Assembly (NCBI GenBank): GCA_905215795.1
Contig: CAJMRV010000050.1
Location: 1-10,070, forward strand
DNA length: 10,070 nucleotides
Direction of reading: 5' to 3'
Origin: an uncultured bacterium
GTDB lineage: Bacteria > Pseudomonadota > Gammaproteobacteria > Burkholderiales > Burkholderiaceae_F
Shown: in pieces, positions 5,666-10,070 of the stretch
Layout of the letters: each line of letters opens with the position of its first letter
Position numbering within the stretch: the first letter of the stretch is position 1
The notes under the pieces: model-generated
The model's input: the letters and a program-made list of their open reading frames with translations, nothing else
Databases searched by the model: none
Told to the model about the DNA's origin: nothing
Program-made: the position numbers and the translations under genes

Positions 5666-6013
5666 GTGGTTGTCTCTTCCTTGTTGGTGTTCGGGTCGGC
5701 TCGGGCGGGCGGCGCCTCCGTGGTGGAGGAAGGCCGCGCGCGGGGCGGACTGGGCTCGTCGGCGCGGGTCCGGGGGGAGCGAACGGGAAACGGACGGCGG
5801 GCGTTCGGGCTTGGCCGTCGGACGCCGTCGTCATGGGGTTAGTCTATCAAGATTCAGGGGTGCATAGGATAGCAGAGCTCCCGAGTGGAGGGGTTTTGAC
5901 GGGGTTCCCGTGAAGGGAGGTCCCGCCGCTCTTGAGCCGGTTTCCCGAGCCCCGTCAGGGGGTTGCAGAATGAGGCCCTTCAGGGACGCCGCGTCTCTGT
6001 TTCCGAGGGGTGT

Positions 6014-6037
6014 CCGCCCCGGGCGGCCTTGTATAAT
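6014..6037 (+). promoter_or_regulatory. Probable tmk-holB promoter with overlapping dyad
   Basis: A perfect TATAAT at 6032-6037 stands in GC-rich DNA and points toward tmk. No good -35 box is found at 16-18 bases upstream. That region instead carries the 13-base dyad CCGCCC-C-GGGCGG (6014-6026), which could serve as a regulator site or simply reflect base composition. Transcription would start near 6044, leaving a leader of about 140 bases. Confidence 0.5.
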
Positions 6038-6054
6038 TGAGCTTTGTGCGCTCC

Positions 6055-6149
6055 CCCGCGTGGTCTCGATCCCGCGGGTGTGGCGCAACGGTGTCGGCGC
6101 CGCGGTGGTGCCGCTCCGATCCGTACATGCAGACGGCCCCGCGGGGGCC
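6055..6149 (+). promoter_or_regulatory. Three consecutive hairpins in the tmk leader
   Basis: Three stems follow one another: CCCGCG/CGCGGG (6055-6060, 6073-6078), CGGCGCC/GGTGCCG with one G-T pair (6095-6101, 6107-6113) and GGCCCC/GGGGCC (6135-6140, 6144-6149). None is followed by a T-run, so they do not look like terminators. No known riboswitch class was recognised. GC-rich leaders form stems easily, so function is unproven. Confidence 0.35.
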
Positions 6150-6182
6150 CGAACGAGCCACGCCGGCAAAGGACGACGCCAC

Positions 6183-6800
6183 ATGAGAACACCCGGTCGA
6201 TTCATCACGTTCGAGGGGATCGACGGATCCGGGAAGACCACCCAGATCGACGCCCTCGAGAAGTTCCTCACGGACAAAGGCATCGAAGTGGTGCGCACCC
6301 GCGAGCCGGGCGGCGCGCCGCTCTCCGAGAAGCTCCGTGAGCTGATCCTCACCGAGGAGATGACGATCACGACCGAGACGCTCCTTTTCTTCGCCGCGCG
6401 CGCCGAACACGTCGCCCGCACGATCCGTCCCGCGCTCGAGCGCGGCGCCTGGGTCCTCTCGGACCGCTTCACGGACGCGACCTACGCCTACCAGGTGGGC
6501 GCCAAGGGCTTCCCCGCCGAAAAGTGCCTCGAACTGGAACGCTGGACGCTCGAGGGGTTCGCCCCCGACGTCACCGTGCTCTTCGACCTTGCCCCCGAGG
6601 TGGCGGAGACCCGCCGCCGCGTGAGGGCGGGCCGCACGGACCGCTTCGAGGAGGAGCGCCGCGACTTCTTCGTGCGCGTCAGGAACGCCTATCTTGAACG
6701 CGCCGCCGCGCATCCGGAACGCTACCTCGTGCTCGACGCCTCGGAGGGTCCCTCCGAGATCTCCAATAGACTTCTCAAGGAGGCCGCCCGATGGCTCTAG
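6183..6800 (+). CDS. tmk: Thymidylate kinase
   Basis: The 205-residue enzyme phosphorylates dTMP to dTDP with ATP, an essential cytoplasmic step of dTTP synthesis. The P-loop EGIDGSGKTT is at residues 11-20, the substrate-binding REPGG at 40-44, the DR pair at 94-95 within LSDRFTDAT, and the Arg-rich lid RRRVRAGRTDRFEEE at 144-158. The length matches the family (E. coli 213). The ATG at 6183 is chosen because the family P-loop begins about 10 residues from the N-terminus; AAAGGA lies about 10 bases before it. An open extension back to 5910 is rejected. It overlaps holB by 10 bases, so the two are co-transcribed. Identification is secure. Confidence 0.96.
   Translation: MRTPGRFITFEGIDGSGKTTQIDALEKFLTDKGIEVVRTREPGGAPLSEKLRELILTEEMTITTETLLFFAARAEHVARTIRPALERGAWVLSDRFTDATYAYQVGAKGFPAEKCLELERWTLEGFAPDVTVLFDLAPEVAETRRRVRAGRTDRFEEERRDFFVRVRNAYLERAAAHPERYLVLDASEGPSEISNRLLKEAARWL
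6740..6758 (+). repeat. 19-base near-perfect palindrome at the end of tmk
   Basis: CTCGGAGGG and CCCTCCGAG are exact inverted copies around one T. They lie inside the tmk coding region about 18 bases before the holB Shine-Dalgarno (6777-6783). As RNA it would form a short stem with a small loop. The stretch encodes Ser-Glu-Gly-Pro-Ser-Glu, so part of the symmetry may come from chance codon use. Confidence 0.45.
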
Positions 6801-7840
6801 CTCCTTATCCGTGGCTTGAAGAGGCCGCCCGCGACCTCAACGCCATCCGCGATGAACTCCCCAACGCGATCCTCTTCTACGGGGCGCGCGGCGCCGGCGC
6901 GTTCGACCTCGCGCGCGCCTTCGCGAAGAGCCTGCTCTGCGAACATCCCGCCCCCGACGGCACCCCCTGCGGGGAGTGCGCCGGGTGCCACCTCGTGGCC
7001 GCGGGGACCCACCCCGACCTGAAGGTCGTCGTCTCCGAATACCTCGCGGGGGTCTACGACATCCCGTATACGAAGCCCGAGAACTCGTCCTCCTCGAAGC
7101 CCTCGCGCGAGATCCGCATCCATCAGTTCCGCGCCCTGATCCCGTTCTTCAACATGGCCGCCCATCAGGGCGGACGCCGCGTCGTGGTGGTTTATCCCGC
7201 CGACATGATCCGAAGTGAAGCCGCCGCGAGCCTTTTGAAGAGCATCGAGGAGCCTCCGCAGGGGATGGTCTTCCTCCTGGTGGCCGACGACATCGACGAG
7301 GTGCTCCCGACGATCCGCTCCCGCTCGCGTCTTTTCCGCATCGGACTCCCGAGCCGCGCCGAAGCGCTCGACTGGCTCGGCACGAAGAAGCGCGTCAAGG
7401 AACCCGCCTCCGCGCTCGCGCTTGCGGGCGGCTCTCCGTTGACCGCCGTCGAGGACGTCACCGGGCTTGAAGCCGACGAAAAGACGAGGAAGGCCCTGAT
7501 CGCGCTTCTTGAAAAAGGGGCCTCGCTCTCGCCCGACGAGCTCGTGCGCGCCCACGTCGCGCCGCTCTCGAAGATGGGATCCCCGGCGCTCGCCCACTTC
7601 ATGGTGCGCTGGACCTACGACTTGATCGCCGTACGCATGGGGCTCGCCCCGCGCTATTTCGTCGACGAGGCGGAGCTCTTCTCGCGTCTCGTCGAGGGGA
7701 CGTCGCTTCCCGCGTTGATGGGCTTTTTTGAAGAGGTCCAGGATATGAAGCGGAGCGCCGAACACCCGCTCGCCGCGAAATCGGTCTTCGAGTCGGTGCT
7801 CTTCCGTTACTCCGCGGCGCTGATGAAGCCCCGCCGCTGA
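6791..7840 (+). CDS. holB: DNA polymerase III delta-prime subunit
   Basis: The 349-residue protein is the delta-prime subunit of the clamp loader, which with delta and tau/gamma opens the sliding clamp at replication forks. It is an AAA+ fold without a working ATP site, as usual for delta-prime: the Walker A region reads YGARGAGAF (30-38) without GKT. The zinc module Cys50, Cys60, Cys63, Cys66 is complete. EIRIHQFRAL (107-116) and SLLKSIEEPP (147-156) are family motifs. The arginine-finger SRC motif is SRS here (177-179), keeping the Arg. Residues 83-106 form a Ser-rich insertion between the zinc module and the next helix. AAGGAGG at 6777-6783, 7 bases before the ATG and inside tmk, sets the start. 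Translation is probably coupled to tmk through the 10-base overlap. Confidence 0.93.
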   Translation: MALAPYPWLEEAARDLNAIRDELPNAILFYGARGAGAFDLARAFAKSLLCEHPAPDGTPCGECAGCHLVAAGTHPDLKVVVSEYLAGVYDIPYTKPENSSSSKPSREIRIHQFRALIPFFNMAAHQGGRRVVVVYPADMIRSEAAASLLKSIEEPPQGMVFLLVADDIDEVLPTIRSRSRLFRIGLPSRAEALDWLGTKKRVKEPASALALAGGSPLTAVEDVTGLEADEKTRKALIALLEKGASLSPDELVRAHVAPLSKMGSPALAHFMVRWTYDLIAVRMGLAPRYFVDEAELFSRLVEGTSLPALMGFFEEVQDMKRSAEHPLAAKSVFESVLFRYSAALMKPRR

Positions 7841-7888
7841 CCGCGCCGGTCCCGGCGCCGGCATGCATGAAGGCCCGCACATATATAT

Positions 7889-7910
7889 AAGGGACGCATA
7901 CAAGGGATGC
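7889..7910. repeat. Short tandem-like repeat after holB
   Basis: AAGGGACGC (7889-7897) and AAGGGATGC (7902-7910) are direct copies with one mismatch, just after an alternating ATATATATA tract (7881-7889). They lie between the holB stop and the shared terminator. No function is evident. A recombination or attachment site for the neighbouring integrase could be imagined but nothing specific supports it. Confidence 0.3.
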
Positions 7911-7913
7911 AGG

Positions 7914-7968
7914 AAGGGGCCGCCGCCTCCGGGAAAGTCTTCGGACTCCCTGGAAGCGGCGGCCCCTT
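7914..7968. terminator. Large bidirectional terminator between holB and the integrase gene
   Basis: Perfect 13-base arms (7914-7926 and 7956-7968, AAGGGGCCGCCGC and its complement) enclose a second stem AGTC/GACT capped by a TTCG tetraloop (7936-7947). On the plus strand CTTCGTATTT follows; on the minus strand CCTTCC follows. It stands between convergent genes, 74 bases after holB and 24 bases after the integrase stop, so it probably serves both. Confidence 0.8.
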
Positions 7969-7991
7969 CGTATTTCATCACGCATTCGGAC

Positions 7992-9548
7992 TCAGCCGAA
8001 CGTCTTCATCTTCTCCATCGCCTCGCTCATGGCCTCCTCCTCCGGATTGAGGTAGCGGCCCGTCGTCGCGACGCTCGCGTGGCCCATGGCGGCCTGGACG
8101 ACGTTGACGCTCATCTTCGTGAGGGCGGTGACGGCGAAGGTGTGCCTCAGCCAGTGGGTGCTCGCGGCGCGCAGCTTCGCGGCGTCGAGCGGCCGCGTCT
8201 TCGCGATGTCGTCCGCGACGCGGTAGAGGAACCGCTCGAGGACGCGGTAGATTCCGGAGCGCGACATCGCGGCGCCGGGCTTGGGCCCGCGGTTGAGGTT
8301 GACGAGGAGCGGCGTCTCGGGCGGGCACTGGTCCACTTCGGGAAGGCCCCGCGAGAGCATCGCGCGGTTGAGGATGTCGAGCTGCTCGTCGTTGATCGGG
8401 AGGCGGCGCACTTTGGCGCCCTTGCCGACGACCTCGATCGCGCGGCGCACCTTGAGGCCGATCCGGCGCGAGGTGATCCACCCGGCGCGCGCGGCGGCGA
8501 TTTCGGAGGCGCGAAGCCCCAGGCTCTTGCCGAGCATGAGGATGAGTCGGAGCCTTTCCTTCCTCCACCCCTCGGGCAGTTCATCGATCGCCATCGAGAT
8601 CCAGCGCCACTGCTCGGGCGTCAGAGAGCGGTCGGCGAACTCCTGCGGGGCGCCTTCGCCGGGGAGCAGCGGCACCTTCGGGGAGATCTGGTCGAAGGGG
8701 TTGAACTGGAGGTAGCCCGTCTTCCTCAGGAAATTGAAGAGCTGGCGCACGGCGACGATCGCCGAGTGGCGGCTCGACACCGAGAGCGGTCCGTTGAAGG
8801 GGTGCCAGTCGGGCGAACTTCTCGGACGGTTCTTCGGGCCGATCCAGCTCTTCTGCGGGATCGTCCAGTCACGGGCCCACTTCTTCGCGTCCGTCCGCCC
8901 GAGGCCTTCGAGCCATCGGAGGTAACGCGCGGCGTCGCCCGCCTTCACGCTCGAGAGGGCCACGTTCCTTTCATAAAGGCACCAGAGCCAGAAGCGTTCG
9001 GCCTCCTTTCGGTAGGCCTGTTCGGTGTTGGGGTTCGCCGCCCGCGCGAGGAGCCACGCGCGGATCGCGCCGCCGTCGTCGTCCGCCTCGAGGGCGCATC
9101 CCTCGTGGAAGGTGCGGTTCACGCCGCCGCGGCCGTCGAGTTCGGGCGGAGGGACGATCTCCTCCAAGGGGCGCAGGCGCGGATCGATCTCATCGTCGGC
9201 GCCGCGCATGTGTTCGGGTCGGTGCTCGGGGAGGAAGAACCGCTCGGTCACTTCGCCCACGTCCTTCCCCCACTTCTCGAACCACGCCATGAGCGCGGCC
9301 GCGCGCAGGGGATCGAGTCCCGGGACCTGGCGGTACCACTTCGCGCCGTTGTGCGCGGCGAGCTCGTAGAGGTCCTCGGCCGTCTCCATGCCGATCTCGA
9401 CGAGCGGACCCGCCCAGTCGGCGGGCAGCACGTCGGCGAGCCGCGTGTCGTAGGAGAGCGGCTTCTCGGGGAGCATTCTGAGGAGTTCTGGTATGCGGTC
9501 GTCCATGGTCTGAGGCGGGAACACTTGATAAACTTGTTGATACGTCAT
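7992..9548 (-). CDS. Tyrosine recombinase/integrase with N-terminal DUF3701 region
   Basis: The 518-residue protein is a tyrosine recombinase, which cuts and rejoins DNA through a 3'-phosphotyrosine. The catalytic set is complete: Arg346 (GLRASE), a Lys in GKGAKVRRLPI (probably Lys379), His465 and Arg468 (HWLRH), His490 (MGHAS) and Tyr499 (GRYLNP). A SAM-like core-binding domain spans about 155-280. Residues 40-92 (LPADWAGPLVEIGMETAEDL to VPGLDPLRAAALMAWF) match the DUF3701 region found before some proteobacterial integrases; VPGLDPLRAAAL resembles a helix-hairpin-helix. The start at 9548 is the first ATG giving this domain; no strong ribosome site is seen and ATG at 9504-9506 is an alternative. 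No phage, transposase or cargo genes surround it, and no attachment site was recognised. Its biological role is unknown. Confidence 0.9.
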   Translation of the reverse strand: MTYQQVYQVFPPQTMDDRIPELLRMLPEKPLSYDTRLADVLPADWAGPLVEIGMETAEDLYELAAHNGAKWYRQVPGLDPLRAAALMAWFEKWGKDVGEVTERFFLPEHRPEHMRGADDEIDPRLRPLEEIVPPPELDGRGGVNRTFHEGCALEADDDGGAIRAWLLARAANPNTEQAYRKEAERFWLWCLYERNVALSSVKAGDAARYLRWLEGLGRTDAKKWARDWTIPQKSWIGPKNRPRSSPDWHPFNGPLSVSSRHSAIVAVRQLFNFLRKTGYLQFNPFDQISPKVPLLPGEGAPQEFADRSLTPEQWRWISMAIDELPEGWRKERLRLILMLGKSLGLRASEIAAARAGWITSRRIGLKVRRAIEVVGKGAKVRRLPINDEQLDILNRAMLSRGLPEVDQCPPETPLLVNLNRGPKPGAAMSRSGIYRVLERFLYRVADDIAKTRPLDAAKLRAASTHWLRHTFAVTALTKMSVNVVQAAMGHASVATTGRYLNPEEEAMSEAMEKMKTFG

Positions 9549-9641
9549 TTTAGCCCGCCCGAGCCGCGGGGGCGCCCCATCCCGGGAGCGCCCGGATCCG
9601 GCCCCGGCGGGACGCCAACGAATTACTGAACTCCCCCGTCC
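9549..9641. promoter_or_regulatory. Short divergent promoter region
   Basis: These 93 bases must hold the promoters of both the integrase gene and the gene starting at 9642. The left half is very GC-rich and contains GGGCGC/GCGCCC inverted arms at about 9569-9590. The only AT-rich patch is near 9618-9628 (CGAATTACTG). No convincing -35/-10 pair is seen for either direction. Confidence 0.35.
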
Positions 9642-10070
9642 ATGATCTCCACCTTCCTGAGGGCCGCCTCCCGCGCCGGAGGCCTCCCGCGAATCCTTGC
9701 AGGCCTCGCCGCCTCCGTCCTCCTCGGGGCGTCGCTCTTCACCGCGGCCACGCCCGAGTGCACGGCCCACAGCGTGATCGGGTTCGACTCGAAGTCGGGC
9801 CGCGCCACCGACGCCGTCGCCGAGGCGATCCGCCGCTTCGACGAGGGCCCCGTCCCGAAGAGCACCGCAAGCGAACTCCCCAAGGGGACCGTGATCCGCA
9901 TCGGCGTGCCCACGCTGCTCGCCAACGGCCCGAACGCCCTCTGGGTGAAGAAGACGGTCGACTACTTGAAGGCCGCCATCCCGGTCCCCGTCGAGGCCGT
10001 CGTCTATTCGGAACGCGACTTCCGCACGGCCGTGCGCTCGCACCACGTCGACTTCTTCATCGCCAACAAG
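9642..10070 (+). CDS. Start of a PhnD/TtrS-like substrate-binding or sensor protein (partial)
   Basis: The first 143 codons are present and the frame runs off the window. Residues 15-38 (LPRILAGLAASVLLGASLFTAA) form a hydrophobic export signal or membrane anchor. From about residue 84, VIRIGVPTLLANGPNALWVKKTVDYLKA and later VYSERDFRTAVRSHHVDFFIANK follow the pattern of PhnD-like periplasmic binding domains, as used in phosphonate-type transporters and in TtrS-like sensor histidine kinases. The full protein could be a free binding protein or a kinase with this sensor domain; the missing part decides. A TGA in frame at 9627-9629 makes the ATG at 9642 the first possible ATG. No strong ribosome site precedes it. 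It is divergent from the integrase gene. Confidence 0.6.
   Translation, partial: MISTFLRAASRAGGLPRILAGLAASVLLGASLFTAATPECTAHSVIGFDSKSGRATDAVAEAIRRFDEGPVPKSTASELPKGTVIRIGVPTLLANGPNALWVKKTVDYLKAAIPVPVEAVVYSERDFRTAVRSHHVDFFIANK

Larger units (their letters stand above)
5666..6182. other. Divergent mltG-tmk intergenic region
   Basis: These 517 bases hold no gene I can support. The mltG promoter should lie in its left half on the minus strand, where I see only weak candidates around 5838-5880. The right half holds the probable tmk promoter (TATAAT at 6032-6037) and a hairpin-rich leader (6055-6149). TGACGGGG (5897-5904) and CCCCGTCA (5950-5957) form an 8-base inverted repeat between the two. Open frames across this region are Arg/Pro/Gly-rich and unlike proteins. 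Confidence 0.5.

Noticed and set aside
4460..5842. Plus-strand open frame of 460 codons opposite mltG
   Set aside because: It is antisense to a clear MltG and has no recognisable domain.
5910..6182. N-terminal extension of Tmk by 91 codons
   Set aside because: Thymidylate kinases start about 10 residues before the P-loop; the extension covers the TATAAT box and hairpins and has no protein character.
7863..9629. Plus-strand open frame of 588 codons opposite the integrase
   Set aside because: It is antisense to a full tyrosine recombinase, begins inside the terminator region and is Arg/Glu/Gly-biased.
9549..10046. 166-codon N-terminal extension of the integrase
   Set aside because: The extension is antisense to the signal-peptide/binding-domain gene at 9642 and does not resemble any integrase region; DUF3701 begins after the ATG at 9548.

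Overview
The window looks like chromosomal DNA from a GC-rich betaproteobacterium. Genes sit on both strands, the coding sequence is rich in GC third positions, and long open antisense frames result from that bias. The mix of ygfZ, mltG, tmk and holB is a typical proteobacterial housekeeping neighbourhood. The protein flavour (a DUF3701-type integrase and a PhnD/TtrS-like sensor domain) would fit Burkholderiales, perhaps Sutterellaceae. That placement is inference from family resemblance, not a search result.

Left part (1-3170), accessory. A plus-strand gene encodes a ModA-like oxyanion-binding protein with no signal peptide (245-973). It ends at a strong hairpin terminator and converges on a minus-strand gene (1109-1951). 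That gene appears to fuse a DinJ/RelB-type antitoxin domain, a long disordered linker and a YafQ/RelE-type toxin domain in one polypeptide. The toxin position matching YafQ His87 is Ala. Upstream is about 480 bases without a convincing gene but with several dyads, including two overlapping GGACGTCC palindromes. Next, on the minus strand, is a small transposase-OrfA-like helix-turn-helix protein (2432-2818) with a near-consensus promoter, a structured leader and its own terminator, but no OrfB partner.

Middle part (3171-7970), housekeeping. Minus-strand ygfZ (Fe-S cluster maintenance) and mltG (peptidoglycan terminating transglycosylase) are each followed by a terminator-like hairpin. A 517-base divergent region with a TATAAT box and a hairpin-rich leader precedes plus-strand tmk and holB, which overlap by 10 bases. 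holB has a perfect Shine-Dalgarno inside tmk. The unit ends at a large bidirectional hairpin.

Right part (7971-10070), accessory. A minus-strand tyrosine recombinase (7992-9548) carries an N-terminal helix-hairpin-helix-like DUF3701 region and all catalytic residues. It converges on holB, where a tatD-like gene is often found in other proteobacteria. Divergent from it, a secreted or membrane-anchored protein with a PhnD/TtrS-like binding domain starts at 9642 and runs off the window.

The most unusual item is the antitoxin-toxin fusion. No CRISPR array, tRNA, rRNA or complete insertion sequence was seen.
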